DNA of 64,000 nucleotides from Portulaca oleracea (GCA_029582165.1 CM055876.1:15747001-15811000); one strand, 5' to 3'. Shown: positions 1-13,063, numbered from the stretch's first letter. Notes: a model not told the origin generated them from the sequence alone. Program-made: numbers and translations.

Positions 1-3000
1 CATTTGAATTATTAGTCCGGTTTAATAACACACCTTTCCAACTCAGTCAGTCCACTCCCAATTCCAAAACCATTTCCAAATCACATGTAAAAGACTGTCC
101 ACATTTCATCAACTCAAAAACAACGTAACCAACATCCAAAATAGACAGCCCATTTTCACCATAAAATCCCTTCGGATGCAAATCGCAAAACAACATAAAA
201 ATCGACAAAATAATTAAAGTGCACCCCAACGGGATTTAGGACATAGACATTACCTGACAATTCTTCTCCTTACTTCATAACACTTGAGCTCACTAGATCG
301 AACGGTTTAGAACGCGCCTAAAAATAACGAAATTTCTAAAATTAAAACGCGTCGTACGGAGTTAACGAAATCTACTTTCCACCTAGCCCACCCCTAGGAA
401 CACTATAAGTTCCCATCATTCATAAATTAACATTTTAAACATAGCTCACATAACATAAACTATCACACATCACGACACTTCCATATGACAATCAATTGAA
501 TAATTCACACATAACAACACATTTATTCAAAAGAAAAATAACTGGACAGATTGCAACGTCTGGATAAAACGAATCATAACTTAACTTCCCGACATCCTAT
601 GGGTACGGTTTTGGACTTTCTGGAAACCTCGGAATGTCTACTAAAACTGTTGTGTTGATACCGAGACCTAAAACGTACTCTAAGGTCCTCAAAAACAGCT
701 AACTATACAACCTATCCAGTTCTAACCTAGGTGCGCTATTTGGGTCGTAACTCAGAATACACACCTCGAAATCCCGATCCGCAAAATTTCTATGAATGCT
801 AACATCTGAAGGTATTTCTAGACCGAACAGTAGGGCTAAATATTAACTACACAATAAATGGTGACCGATATCGTACGACTCATAAAATCTGTCCAAACTG
901 ACCGGGTTTTTATTTCGGGATTTTCGATCCTAAATCTAACCATACTATCCCGGGACTCCAAATTGAGGTTCTAAACAGTCTACTAGGGTCAACTACTTGC
1001 CTTTCACCCCCATAGAACAACTAAGGTCCACTTACACATATACTAACATAAATTTGCGACGATAACATATTAATTCTCAATCAAACACATAAACTTAGAA
1101 TTTATACTAATAATCGAAATAAAAGAAACGAAACATGGACCCCTAAACTTCAAAACACATAAGAAATCAGCAAGGTGCTATTTTACTAAAATATAAACAA
1201 ATTAAACCTTTTTTAAAAAAAAATAAAGAACTCGATAAACCTCTTAATAACGATATAACAAACAATAACGATTCAAAAATCATACGATTACTATATTAAC
1301 TCAAATCTTTATTTAACAGCGTAATTTAATTTGTAAAAACAATAAGAACATTTAACGAATACCCTTTTTAACAGATATAAGATAATCAAAATAATTATAA
1401 CCAAGGTTTTAACTCAAAATATTCCAAAATTAATTCACACTTTGTAAAATACCTTTTAGAATATACATCACACATAAATCACTATGCATAAAACCAATTG
1501 CATAACTCCAATCAACCTAACTCATGCACAACGTTAGTGAAACAGTGACTATTTGCAACTATTGCTTGCAACTTACGACTTTGTAAATGTATAATATTTT
1601 ACAATCAAAGCTTTGTAAAATAACTTTGAGAAATACGACCCTAAACATAATTCATTCACAATACACGATATCAATCATATTTCCTACTTATGAACAACTA
1701 GTAATAAAATTATAATCATAGCATCACGCATAAACAGAAACATAAACACACATAAACTATATTATAAACCACATATAATAACCAAACATTATATATACTA
1801 GTTAGGAAAGATACATAATTTAGTTATAGCAATAAGCATCTACGACAACCAGGTATAAACATGAATTTAATTACAAGCATGAGTAATACAATAACATTAG
1901 ATTATAAGAAAGTAATAGTAATCAAATAATAATAATGACTATAGTAATGAAGAACAGATGAATAAACCTAATTTAGGGTTTAGGGTTGTACGTAATACTG
2001 GGCAAGACAGGCGGCAGCACGGGCGGACGTCAGTGTCGGGGCGGTCGTCGGAATGTCGGGAGGCGGTGCTGGGGTGGTCGGCGTCGGGTGTCAGGCCGCG
2101 GCGGTTGTCGGGATGCGGCGGTGGTGGTTTTCCGGGTTCGATGCACGCGCGTGAGCGGCCGTATCTCCTCTCGTTTCGGGCGACGACGACGCGGCGGTGG
2201 CTCGGGTGTCGCGGCGGCCGCCCGTGGTCGAGTCGACGACTACCGGGCAATGGTGGTGGTGGCGCACGGTGGAGAAACCCGAGGGTGAGAGAGAATAATG
2301 AGGGAGGAGGAGTAGAGAAAGAAAGAATACTTGCAGTGGTTGTAGCGGTGGTCGGGCGGTTGCTGGGCGGTTTCCGGCGAGGGGGAGGTGGCGACGGTTA
2401 CAGGCGGTGGTCGCTGGTGACTGGGCGGTTACTCAGAGAGAGAGGAACGAGAGAGGGAGAGGGGGAGGGATTAGGGTTTGTGATTTTCTTTTTGGCTAAT
2501 TAAGCATAATTAAAGTAATTAACCACCTAATTTAGTAATTAGTGGCTTGGGTAACAAGGCCATTACCGGCCACTCACAAGAATTTAGGGAAAATAAATAA
2601 ATTAAAATTCTGAAAATAATAATTATACTAATTTTATACTAATAATAATGATAATAGTAGAAAAATAAACACATAATTAACTAAATCAAACTAACACATA
2701 ATCATCAATTATTAACATGTAATTTACCAAAATACCCCTCTTTCCATGCATATCCATGCATGTAGAAAAGACTATACTACCCTTGGTAATCCCACGATGG
2801 TCTTACGAGCTCAAGTGTCAGCAAGATAAACGCCGATAAAATCTCAAAATTTAACGGAGTCAACTTAAACAACTAGCGACGTAACAGTCAACACCTTCGA
2901 ATTTTTCGGGGTTTTACATCATTACCCCCTTAAAAGAAGTTTCGTCCTCGAAACTTAAACTCAACACCAACGATCTTTCTAACAGAATTAACGGTGTCCC

Positions 3001-3023
3001 TTACCAAAATTCAGGGTTTTACA
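1..3023 (-). repeat. Long Ty3/gypsy-type LTR, cut by the window edge
   Basis: On the minus strand this starts at 3023 with TGTAAAACCC. About 60-75 bp in, it carries TTTCGAGGACGAAACTT and a purine run, then TGATGTAAAACCCCG. The same layout opens the solo LTR at 55911-59267, so the two are diverged members of one family. Both have a GC-rich block (here 1985-2450) next to a CT/GA-rich tract, and both share the segment reading GTAATGTCTATG (minus strand near 240-255). Matching positions imply about 1.1 kb more lies left of base 1. The 60-180-residue ORFs in the GC-rich block are low-complexity Arg/Gly or Pro runs and are not believed. Whether this is a solo LTR or part of a full element cannot be seen. 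Confidence 0.75.
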
Positions 3024-3436
3024 ATTATTTATTTTTCTTTTAATAATATATTAGTGTTTTTGTATTATTAGTTTTGTTTAATTAACTTATGAGAATAATT
3101 CAAGAACTTTTTAGTCTACTTTTTTTTTAGGGTTTTTGGATTTAGATAATATGAATTTTGGAGTAGCTTTTAGAATTTTGATCAGTCAAAATACTATTTT
3201 ACCTGTTTGGAAATTATTTTGGTAATTTTGATAAGTCAAAGTGTCAATAATATGAACTTTAAAATACTGTGATACATGCATACTAATTTTTACTTTTGCT
3301 AATTGCTAATTGCTTATTGTTAATTATACATACATAATATGATAAGTCAAAATACTCTCTTTTGCTAATTGTATGTATGTATGTATAATATGTACGTATG
3401 TATGCATGTATAATATGAACTTTAATTAATTGATTT

Positions 3437-3439
<3 letters not shown>

Positions 3440-3471
<32 letters not shown>
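3440..3471. repeat. (TA)n microsatellite
   Basis: About 16 uninterrupted TA units. Confidence 0.95.
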
Positions 3472-3474
<3 letters not shown>

Positions 3475-3745
3475 CAATTAGCAAAAGTAAATTTGTCAAA
3501 ACATGTTATTTTGGTAATTATTCCTACATAGGTTTTATTCGACAACAACGTTTGGAGTAGCTTTTAGCATTTTGATAAGTCAAAATACTATTTTATTAAA
3601 TATTAACTGCTCGGTAACAGAGCTTTTAAAAGAACTGTATAGCGTTAATGTTAGCATTAGATTAAAATTTTCTTGATGTTAGGTATGTTAATTAACATCT
3701 GCTGAGAGCAAAGGATATGATCTTGATTACATGCTGTGATTATTT

Positions 3746-3814
3746 AATAATAATAATAATAATAATAATAATGATATTGATAATGATGATAATAATAATA
3801 ATAATAATAATAAT
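3746..3814. repeat. (AAT)n microsatellite, interrupted
   Basis: Two blocks of AAT/ATA units separated by about 17 bp of degenerate sequence (ATGATATTGATAATGATG). Confidence 0.95.
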
Positions 3815-5281
3815 TGAAAGTGGTGTCCTTTATGGTCATTTTACAGTCTTCAGATAATCTAATCATTAATTTTATCGAACACATTGTTTACAATTAGCTA
3901 CTGATTAAATTGCTATCGCCTATATGTTAAACTCCAACAGTTATCCGCTACAAAAATAGCTACCGATCAATACATACGCTAATTTTGCCGAACATCGCAA
4001 AACCTTAAAAGATAAATTATGTGAAGTAGTAGGAATATTTACAATTTTGTTGCTATTTTACTGCTATATTTGTGCTTATAAATTGCTACATACTTTTATT
4101 ATTTTCAATATAATTATTTGATTAAATTTTGAGTGTTTTGTTAACAAATATAATCTGTCAGCATCAACTATATTTATTATATCTTATTAATGGTTCGAAA
4201 TGGCAATTATTTAAAAGCATAGGTAACAATATACTCCTTCCATGATTTTTTAATTGATGTTTTGGGTGATTGGAGGAAAATCTAGGTTGTTAAAATATTC
4301 TAATATGGGGTAGTAGTAGGAGAATTATTCTAATATATGGAATAGTTCGTAGGAAAATTATTCAAATATATTTAATTAAAATTAACTTTGGATGTTTATT
4401 CAATGAATATTATGGATAAAATAAAAAGTATAAATTAACATATCATTTGAGTTCAGTATTAGATGAAATAAAAAAAAGTTAGTTAAAAATCAGACAAAAG
4501 AAAGAGATGCAGTATTAACTAATCATTCAAACAAATTGAAATATGAGATGAAATTAAGAAACATAACCACTGATGATGAGAACACCCAAGTATGATGAAT
4601 ATGTATGAATGTATGATTAATGATACATGTAAATATGGAATACTTTATAGATTGAGCCAAAAATATCGCAATGTTAATGCTGGAAGTGAAGCAAACAGGT
4701 CATGTTCAGAAAACGCAGGCACACATGGTGCACGTGACAGTCAGCGTGAATGTCTTGATGCCTAAATTTTGTGCATTATTACCACTCACTTGAATGTGGG
4801 AATAATATGACATGATTGAACATTTGCACCATTTTCCAGGTAGTACTACGTTACTTAAACTATGGTGATTTGGCAAAAGCTATAGCTATTACCTAAGCTA
4901 GCCATAGGTTATATTCCATAATACTGTAGCTTCTGGCTAACTTTTTCTGCAATTTGATGAATAACATAAGCATTTGCAATCATTGACTTGTTTCTGGATA
5001 TTTGTAAAGTTACTCAGACGACATTTATGGTGGAATGTGAGGCAACATGCTTACATGACCTTGTTGACTTGCAACACATGGTCATGGGGTACACTATACT
5101 GCAGGAGAAAATTTGTACGGTTATACCCTTGATATACACGTTATTATGTATCTGAGTGTCATTTAAAGTAATAATAGTGTAATACACCAATACTCTGATC
5201 ATGTATTTGTGGTAGGTTATTTGCAAAAAGGTTCATGGTATTATTGGTATGTTATCGGAAACACTGATATTATTATTTTAT

Positions 5282-5960
5282 TTTTTTAAAGAAAATTGAA
5301 TTTAAATAATCTAAATTTTGATGTGTGATATGCTTAAGTCCCGTTCTTTTATACGGTTAGTTGCGATGTGATAATAGTGCGGTGCAGTGAAATTTGAAAA
5401 AGTGTAGTGAATTGTAGTGAGTTGCGGTGAAAGTTGTGGTAGGTGGGGTAGGTTAATAGAGAGAATGTGAAAAGTAGAGGAGAAAAGTGAGTAGATAGAA
5501 AAATGAAAAGATATATTGGTAATGATTGTGGTGTGGTATGGTGAAGTGTGGTAGAAAATTAAAGAGCGTGGTGTACCGCACCGCAATCTGGTGCATAAAA
5601 GAACGGGACCTTAATAATCTGAACTTTAAAAATATCAATAAATAATATGAACATTAATCATATTGGATTACAGTAGCATCTCAACATTAATTATTTACCT
5701 AATCCTCATTTTCTTTAAAAATCTTCTCTCTATCTTTAATTATTCCCCTTGTTTATTTAAATTTCAATATTGTCAAAGTTCAGATTCTTTAAAAAAAAAT
5801 AAGGATTTGGTAAATAATTAATATTGGTATACTACTGTATATGGTCATACTTCAAATTATTCAGTGATACTTTTAAAGTCTAGATTATTCAGTCTACCGA
5901 GTGTCAAAGTTCATATTATTCTACTATTACTTTAAATCTAAATTTAAATTCTATATATAA
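5282..5960. mobile_element. Inverted-repeat (foldback) element, decayed
   Basis: The left arm (AATTTAAATAATCTAAATTT, then repeated 'taataatctgaacttt' words and ATTAATTATTTACC) is matched on the opposite strand by the right arm near 5800-5955. The words resemble the 'aataatacgaactttt' repeats in the Mutator-like termini at 6112 and 32281, so this may be an older relative. A separate MITE (5338-5609) sits in the left arm. Ends and target duplication are not clear. Confidence 0.5.
5338..5609. mobile_element. 272-bp MITE with CTTAA target duplication
   Basis: The ends are inverted repeats of at least 14 bp (GTCCCGTTCTTTTAT and its complement). They are flanked on both sides by CTTAA (5333-5337 and 5610-5614). 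There is no coding capacity. Superfamily is uncertain: the 5-bp duplication, or TTA if the ends are drawn one base differently, leaves hAT-like and PIF/Harbinger-like as options. Confidence 0.8.
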
Positions 5961-5975
5961 GCTAGTAATAAGGTA

Positions 5976-6111
5976 CTCCCTCCGTCCCTTCTAAAGTGTC
6001 AAATAAACTAACTTTATAAAACCCATGCATCTTGGAAATAGAGTGAAAAAATTATGTATAGACAAGTGTACCCCTCATTAAGAAAAAACAGGAATAAAGG
6101 ATAATTTTAAA
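5976..6111 (+). mobile_element. Stowaway MITE, left piece of three
   Basis: It begins CTCCCTCCGTCCCTT after a TA target (5974-5975), the classic Tc1/mariner-derived Stowaway terminus. The matching end is 17.7 kb away at 23777. The element was cut first by the Mutator-like insertion at 6112 and by the LTR retrotransposon at 10372. With the insertions and one copy of each target duplication removed, about 265 bp remain, a normal Stowaway length. Confidence 0.85.
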
Positions 6112-6290
6112 GGGAAATTGGATTCTAATAATACGAACTTTTGGCCATATAAGACTTAATAATACGAACTCTTGATTTGGTGATTAATAATATGAACTTT
6201 GACCCCCTTGTTGACCCCAATAGTACGTCACCGAGTTAAGTTGAGCTTAACTCGGTGGCGGTCTGACGTGGTGGCGGAGGCACGCGCCTG

Positions 6291-9200
6291 CGCAAATTCT
6301 AGTATAAGACCGTCTCATAATAAATTATCGTGAGACGTCCTACGTGGCAAAGTTTGTCAAAATGAAAACACAAGAATAAGTTGGAGAGTGAAATCAATCT
6401 CCTTAATTAATTAATTAAATTTAAAAAATAAATAACATAGATTAGGTAATTATTTTCTATCCGCAAATAGCGCACACGTTTTAAATGGAACAATTTCCTA
6501 AATATATTTTACAAATTATATAATTATAGATGACTAATAAACCAGTCAATGGTGACTATATTATGTTATCTCAAATTTGGAAACAAATAACAACATATCT
6601 ATCAAGCGAATTAAAATATAGGTGACTAATATTAAATTTTTGGGGTGACAAATAATATGGTATCTCGATTCTTAGCATATATATGTGACTAATATTCAAC
6701 ATTAAATTTAAACGTATTATTTTTTCCGAAATCGTCAAAAAATCCGATTTCAAAAGGATGAAATTATCTAAGTTTAACTAATATACTAATATAGTCATAC
6801 ACACTATTATAAATAGTCACACATAAGACATCAAGAAGGACATTACAATTCTATTGGTATTTTTATTAATATCGTACCGATGGAACGACTAATCTTTTAA
6901 CCATGTAATAACTATTTCAATGTACATTCATATGCCACACATTTTCACTTCATATACAAATACTATAATTATACAAAACAATATATACCCATGAAGGTAC
7001 ATAAAAGCGTTTATTTGAAAATAGTAATTTAGTAACAAGTGTATTTAAATATAGTCATATAAGAATACATAATTAGTCATATTTGGCGTCATATATACGA
7101 ATATATAATAATTATTAATAAAGGTACCGTAAAAATAGTCACACAAAAATACATCATTAGTCATATTTTGACGTCGTTTGTGTTTATTAGTCATATATAT
7201 ATATTTAAACGACCTATATTTCCGGATATACTCTTCAAAAAATTTGGATCATTTTTCCAACTTCCTAAATCAAACATGCTACATTCATTTATTTGGAAGT
7301 TAAGAAAGACTTTGGAAAAAAATTATATTTTGAATGTAGCATGTTTGAATTTGGCAAATAATATTAAAGCTTCAAATAACTCCACTTTTTGGTAAATATA
7401 AATTTTTCCCTAAATAGTCAACTTAAAACGTGCTACATCAAATATAATTTTTTTTTCCTAATCTCACTTTGGCAAATATAATCTCACTTTGGCAAATATA
7501 ATTTTTTCCTAATCCGTAATTTGGTAAATAATTTTAAATCTTCAAGCATATTTTTTTTCTTTAATTCTTCCATACCAAACGTGATATATTTTTCCAACTT
7601 GATATTTTATTGTCCAACGTACATTCATTTATTTCCATTTCGTATGTATTTTCCTCATCTAAATTTGGCAAATAATCATAACCTTCCTATTATTACAAAC
7701 AAAATGAATACTTAAATTGTCCAAAAATAAATAATTTCAACCTTTTAAAATTTTTATGCGTGACTAATTTTCTATTTTGCAATGACTAATATTGTGTCCT
7801 TGGTTCGCCGAGATAATCTAAGTTCAACTAATATACTAATATAGTCATACACACTATTATAAACAGTCACACGTATTAGTCATTTTTTTCAAACTCCCCA
7901 AATTTAAACGTATTATTTTTCTGACATCCTCAAATAAAACGATTTTAAAAGGTTGAAATTATCTAAGTTCAACTAATATAGTCATACACACTATTATAAA
8001 TAGTTACATGTAAGTCATCAAGGACGACATTCCAACAAATATTATATAGTATTAACGAAAACATTCATATCATCATTGTACACAAATAATAACATTGTTG
8101 TATAAAAATGCAAAAGTCCTCATCTACGAACCCTAAATATTAAAATCACCAAAGTTAAATAGTCACACAAAAATATCAAAGATTTAACACGTATACTAAT
8201 ATATTAAATCAATTTTTTCGTGGGTGTTTTGGTTCCAATTTCATCAACATATATGGAGCCATTAACATCACCATTTGCTCGTGTCATATTGGGTTTTTTC
8301 TTCTTCTGAAAGTGGCTCTTGATTCTTTGTGATCTTCCTTTTGTCATAGCTCGCACGGGATCCAATATAACATTAGTCATTTTTTTAAAATATATTAGTC
8401 ACCTATAATCCAATTAAATTATATTAGTCACCAATAAATCATTAAATCATATAACATTGGTCACATTTTCAAAATATATTAGTCACCTATCATCCAATTA
8501 AATTAATGGACGCAAAAGCACGATATATTAAACAATCAAGATAACATATTATTAGTCACCCATAGATTGAATACTAGTCAAACATATCAAACATATTATT
8601 TATCACTTCTACACTATTTATTAATATGATATCAAATATATAACATTGGTCACTTTTTCAAAATATATTAGTCACCTATAATCCAATTAAATTATATTAG
8701 TCACCAATAAATCATTAAATCATATAACATTGATCACATTTTCAAAATATATTAGTCACCTATCATCCAATTAAATATACTAATCTCGACAAACATTACA
8801 TTCCCCGAACCGAGTATTCATGGATTGATTAAAAACGATTACATCACGCTATATCAAACGATTACAAATCACAAGCGAAAATTTCAAAAAATCAAAATAG
8901 TAGTCAACGAAGTATATTCAACAAACTTGCACCTTCAAACATTTCTCCATTTTCGAATTTAAATTCGAACAATGGTCACTAATTCAAATATTCACACTTT
9001 CAACATTGACATATAATCCCGACATCCACAATCGAATATACATAACAAGATTTACTTACCCGAGACGACCATGTTATTCGAGGACGGATGACGATCTTTG
9101 ATTTTCCCGCAGAGACGACAATGTTATTCGTTAGGGTTTCAGTCAATAGGAGGAGAGAGAGAGAGATTAGAGACTATATATATGGAGAGTGCAACACACA

Positions 9201-9296
9201 CGCGACTTAAGAGAGTGACCCCCTTTTTGGCTTTGTCTGACGTGGCACCTCGTCTCACATTATTTTAACGTGAGACGGTCCTATATAAGATATATT
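6291..9296. mobile_element. Second Mutator-like element nested in the first one's arm
   Basis: GCACGCGCCTG is repeated exactly at 6280-6290 and 9297-9307, an 11-bp target duplication inside the left arm of the outer element. The outer arm resumes at 9308 and still matches its partner near 10090-10150. Inner termini are diverged inverted repeats containing TATAAGACCGTCTCA / TATAGGACCGTCTCA and GTGAGACG. The inside is AT-rich with many 'ATTAGTCA' words and no credible ORF, so this is also non-autonomous. Confidence 0.75.
8377..8773 (+). repeat. Direct duplication of about 125 bp inside the inner element
   Basis: The block starting AAAATATATTAGTCACCTAT at about 8387 and ending ATCCAATTAAAT at about 8504 is repeated near 8657-8773 with few changes. 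Confidence 0.85.
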
Positions 9297-9550
9297 GCAC
9301 GCGCCTGATTATTTTGACTTTGCCACGTCATCCACATTGATTTAAAAAATAATAATACTAACTTTTACATATGTTGCTCTGAATAATACGAACTTTTACC
9401 TATGTTGCTCTGAATAATACGAACTTTTTTCTCTCTCTAAAAATCCCAAATCCCATTTTTTCTTCTTCATCTTCTTCAATCCTCACCCTCCCCATTCCCA
9501 GAAAACCTAAATCCCTCCTTCTCCCTCTCTCTCTCTACCAGAAAACCTAA

Positions 9551-9594
<44 letters not shown>
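9551..9594 (+). repeat. (CT)n microsatellite
   Basis: About 22 CT units in the outer Mutator-like arm. They produce spurious Arg/Glu or Ser/Leu ORFs on both strands. Confidence 0.95.
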
Positions 9595-9596
<2 letters not shown>

Positions 9597-10319
9597 TCCC
9601 TCCTCTTCATCATCCCCACCTCTTTTTTCTCTCTCTAAAATCCCACATTTCCCTCTTACATCTTCATCTTCTTCAATCCTCCCCCTCTTCACCTCCTCTT
9701 CATGAGCCACAACTTGATGCTCAAACTTGTCAACAATGGCGGAATGCGTTCTCAACTTTCCCAGCCACCCTTTTTTCCATTTCACTGCTCTCCTTCTTCT
9801 CAACTTCCATCACCCTTTTTTACCCAGATCTCTGCAAGGAGAGCAGTGAATTCAAAATGGAGAGAGGCTTTTTGGGTCTTATCAACAATGGCGGAATGCA
9901 AGGAAGAGAGGGGGAGGGGGTTTTCTGGGTTTCTGGTTTTCTGGGGTTTTTTGGGAATGGGGAGGGGGAGGATTGAAGAAAATGAAGAAGAAAAAAAGGG
10001 ATCTGGGATTTTCGGAGAGAAAAAAGTTCGTATTATTCAGAGAAACATAGGTAAAATTTCGTATTATTCAAAGCAACAAAAATAAAAGTTCGTATTATTT
10101 GTTTTAAATCAACGTGGATGACGTGCCAAAGTCAAAACAACCAGGCGCGTGCCTTCGCCGCCACGTCAGACCGCCACCGAGTTAAGTTTAACTTAACTCG
10201 GTAGCGTACTATTGGGGGAAACAGGGGGTCAAAGTTCGTATTATTAATCACAAAATCAAAAGTTCGTATTATTAAGTCTTATATGACCAAAAGTTCGTAT
10301 TATTAGAATCCAATTTCCC

Positions 10320-10371
10320 TATTTTAAAAGGTAAAATAAAAATTTGATTCACTAATTAAAGGTAATGTGGG
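10320..10371 (+). mobile_element. Stowaway MITE, middle piece
   Basis: A 52-bp remnant between the right end of the Mutator-like element and the 5' LTR. It includes the right 9-bp duplication (10320-10328) and the left GTGGG duplication (10367-10371). Confidence 0.75.
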
Positions 10372-11321
10372 TGTAGAAGGCAAAAATTTTCGGCAAATAA
10401 AAAAATGACACGTGGAAAATAAATAAAATTTATTTGGCCATTTGTTATCCGCCACATGTAAAATTAATTACGGCGGTCCATTTAATTAAATTTTAAATGA
10501 AAATATATCACGACCAATAGCATTGTGACACGTGTCAATTATGATGAAGAAAATTATAATTATTTCTTTATTTAAAATTAAAAGAATAATTATTAATTTG
10601 GGCCCAAGCCCAAAGTCGACTCAAACCCTAGGCAACCCTAGGTCTTCAGAGCCTATAAATAGGGGTCCTCTCCTTCATTTTCAAGACACTATACAGTCTA
10701 CACCCGACGACATTCGGCATTCTGCACTCCAGAGGCTTTAGAAGATCAAACTGCCAGCAGTCTCCAGCTACCAAGCGCCAAGGATCGAAGTCTGCAAAAG
10801 CTCAAGATCGAATCTTCAAGCCTCTAACGCGTCAAGATCAAGAACTGCTTTAGAAGATCGAACTACAGACGCTCTCCAGCTACAAGAGACAAGGACTAAC
10901 GTTGGCTAGTTCAACAATTTCTATTCTTCACATCAAAGACTGCAGTCGTCTTCCTCGTCTAGTTCATCGATCGATATCAAGCACTCAAGCCCTCGCATCC
11001 AAGAACTTGAAGAATCGAATCGATCAACTCGCAGCGATTAGACTTCGAGCAACCTCCGGCTACCAAGCATCAAGGAGATCAACGCTTAAGACCTTCAGCT
11101 CAAGAACTACTACAAGAGTCCTTCAGCTAGACCTGCATTCGAGATCGAGATTAAGCGTCCGCGCCCTCGACTCACCCAAATTTCAGGAGATCGAATCAGA
11201 GGACTACTTTATTGTATTCAATACAGAGATTGTACCCGCATACATTTAAATATTAATACAAATTAATTTGTTTCTCAATTTCCTGTCTTTATTTATTTTA
11301 GACTAAAAATTTGTGTTTACA
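10372..11321 (+). repeat. 5' LTR of the gag-only element
   Basis: 950 bp, starting TGTAGAAGGC and ending GTGTTTACA. It carries a canonical TATA box (10653-10663, CTATAAATAGG) and is nearly identical in layout to the 3' LTR at 22731. ORFs read through it (for example 10902-11249) have no recognisable product. Confidence 0.9.
10653..10663 (+). promoter_or_regulatory. TATA box of the 5' LTR
   Basis: CTATAAATAGG follows a pyrimidine/purine-mixed stretch and precedes the presumed R region. In the 3' LTR the same site reads CTATTAATAG (23013-23022). Confidence 0.7.
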
Positions 11322-11325
11322 AATT

Positions 11326-11343
11326 TGGCACGCCCGGTGGGAC
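11326..11343 (+). promoter_or_regulatory. Primer-binding site of the gag-only element
   Basis: TGGCACGCCCGGTGGGAC begins four bases after the 5' LTR. TGG at this position is the usual complement of a tRNA CCA tail. I did not assign the tRNA. Confidence 0.7.
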
Positions 11344-11404
11344 ATCTCTGCCTCTCATCTCTTTCTCCGAGAAGTCAAATTCGACCTTCAATCCAAGCAA
11401 CGTG

Positions 11405-11449
11405 ATGGCTGTCAACAAGGAAGCAAAGACAGCTGAACTTGAGGCTTTG
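11405..11449 (+). pseudogene. gag, first 15 codons (split from the rest by an insertion)
   Basis: The ATG at 11405 opens a frame of 15 codons that ends exactly at the CTTTG duplication preceding the nested gypsy element. The same frame resumes at 16774 after the second CTTTG. Gag would coat the element RNA in cytoplasmic particles. The start is chosen because it is the first ATG downstream of the primer site and is in frame with the coding stretch after the insertion. Confidence 0.75.
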
Positions 11450-13063
11450 TGATGGAGATCAGCCCTCACAACCTCATTTGGTGTCAGCATGCTTTAAGGC
11501 CATCCATGAATCCCAGAAGGTCCTTGACTATATCAAAGGTCATCCACTTGATGTGAGGCCATCTTTATTGTCTCAACACTTCAGAATTGAGGCCTCACTC
11601 ACATTTGGTCCCTTGGAGGTCATTCATAATGTCCAAAAACTTACATGGTCCGAATGTTATTTGGGTTCCACAGAACTATTTCAACCTGCGCATGCTTTGA
11701 GGACGTTTATCTATACATTGAGGACGTTTATCTGAACATTGAGGACGTTTATCTGGAGCTGATTGTTCTTTTCAACTTGGGTTGTGTTTCTCTTCTCTTT
11801 GGATGTCAAGGAAGTTTATTATTGAGCTGTCCTAAATGCCCAAGGGTGATCCATTTGGAGGTCGTTTGCATTCTACACAACTATTGCAATCTGCGTACGT
11901 GCATGAGGACCTCATTCGAGATCAGCTTGTCTTTTGGTGTTTCAGCAAGGTCCTTTTGGTCTTTTCACTTGGGTTGCGTCATCTTCTGCTTATTGGAGGT
12001 CAATAATCTTCTATGCAATCTGAATATGCGCATGAGGACCTCCATATTGAGTCTGCTGAGAATTTGGACGTCCAAGGACATTCCTTACTGGAGGAAGACT
12101 ATTTGTACCTTGTTGACTTCACTTCCTGAGTTGTTGAGGTCTTTCCAATTCAGTGAGGTGTTTGTCACTGAGGCCCTCTATGAAGACGTCACTTTCGAGC
12201 TGTTGAGGTCCTTCCACTTTCGTGAGGTGATTATTCCACCTTGCCTACGTATGAGAATGCCGCCCAACAAGAAAGCGCTATGTGTGATGTTTCTAGAGCC
12301 TTCCAATTGCTCTAGAAGCTTCATGAAGATGCCATGTGTGACGCTTTTATTAGCCCTCATTATTATTGTTCTAGAAGCTTCCTAAGTTAGTTACATTTTG
12401 TCTCATTCTGATGTAATTAGCTAATTAAGCTAGATTAGGACGTTTTCTTTTTGCTCAAGAAACTCCTAATTAGATAACTCAGCTGGGTTTATATATACCC
12501 ACTGTGAGGTCATTGTATTCAACAACTTGATGATATGAAATATGAGATTTGAGTGCCTTATTGAACCTCTTGTTTGTGAGTGACGTTAAACTCTCAAATT
12601 TGGTTAATTCTACTACAGTATCAAGGATTTGGCAATCCTTGATAATCCTTGTGATGGGTGTAGAGCTTGGTAGCTTCGATGGTGGTGTGCCTGTATCCAT
12701 TGAGGTTATCGAGTCCATTGCCCTTGATGTTCTAGCTGTGGTGTGCCTGTATCAGCTTGAGTTCAAGCCTATCTTTCCTTTTCTGTTTTTCCCATCCCTC
12801 ATTATCCATTTCAATCCATTTGATGTCATTTGGTGCGTGGTGAACCGAGTTCTATCTTGGAGGAGGTTATTCGTGTTGTTCTTGCTCATCCGATCTTATT
12901 TCACTCCTCACCCAATTCATCCATTTGATTCTGGTTGATTATCCCCTGTTTTGGAGCAGTTTCCATTCGATTATCCATTGTGAGGTCCTAGATTCCAGTG
13001 TGTGTGTGTCCGTTTGGTGTCTGTGAGGTCATCACTCTGATCTTAGCGACCTTGCATACATCA
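11450..13063 (+). repeat. 5' LTR of the nested gypsy element
   Basis: 1614 bp, TGATGGAGATC to GCATACATCA. Contains repeated 'TTGAGGAC/GAGGTC' words and a TATATATA box at about 12490. Short ORFs (for example 11645-12385) are shadows repeated in the 3' LTR. Confidence 0.9.

Larger units (their letters stand above)
3024..5281. other. AT-rich spacer without genes
   Basis: No coding sequence is supported. A stretch of about 45 bp (GGAGTAGCTTTTAG followed by TTTTGAT and AGTCAAAATACT) occurs near 3161 and again near 3553, so there is an old local duplication. Simple repeats are listed separately. A weak CTCCTTCCAT start near 4235 resembles a Stowaway end but no partner end was found. Confidence 0.6.
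6112..10319. mobile_element. Mutator-like foldback element with very long inverted repeats
   Basis: Both ends read GGGAAATTGGATTC inward and continue as inverted repeats over several hundred bases, including 'aataatacgaactttt' words, a GAGTTAAG...CTTAACTC dyad and GACGTGG. The flanks are AATTTTAAA (6103-6111) and TATTTTAAA (10320-10328), a 9-bp duplication with one mismatch, typical of Mutator-like elements. Without the inner insertion the element is about 1.2 kb and nearly palindromic. No transposase is present, so it is non-autonomous. Between the arms (9700-9900) is non-repeat sequence with two copies of CAACAATGGCGGAATGC; it may be captured genomic DNA, but I do not recognise a gene. Confidence 0.8.

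Noticed and set aside
1958..2503. 181-aa Arg/Gly-rich ORF
   Set aside because: Lies in the GC-rich block of an LTR, has no domain, and overlaps equally long frames on both strands.
4232..4530. Stowaway MITE starting CTCCTTCCAT
   Set aside because: No matching right end or TA duplication could be found.
9507..10085. ORFs of 98 and 127 aa in the Mutator-like arm
   Set aside because: Produced by CT/GA repeats; arms are inverted repeats and the frames match nothing known.
10902..11249. 115-aa ORF
   Set aside because: Inside the 5' LTR of the gag-only element and not preserved in the 3' LTR.
11645..12385. 246-aa ORF
   Set aside because: Entirely inside the gypsy 5' LTR; the equivalent frame in the 3' LTR is shorter and broken.
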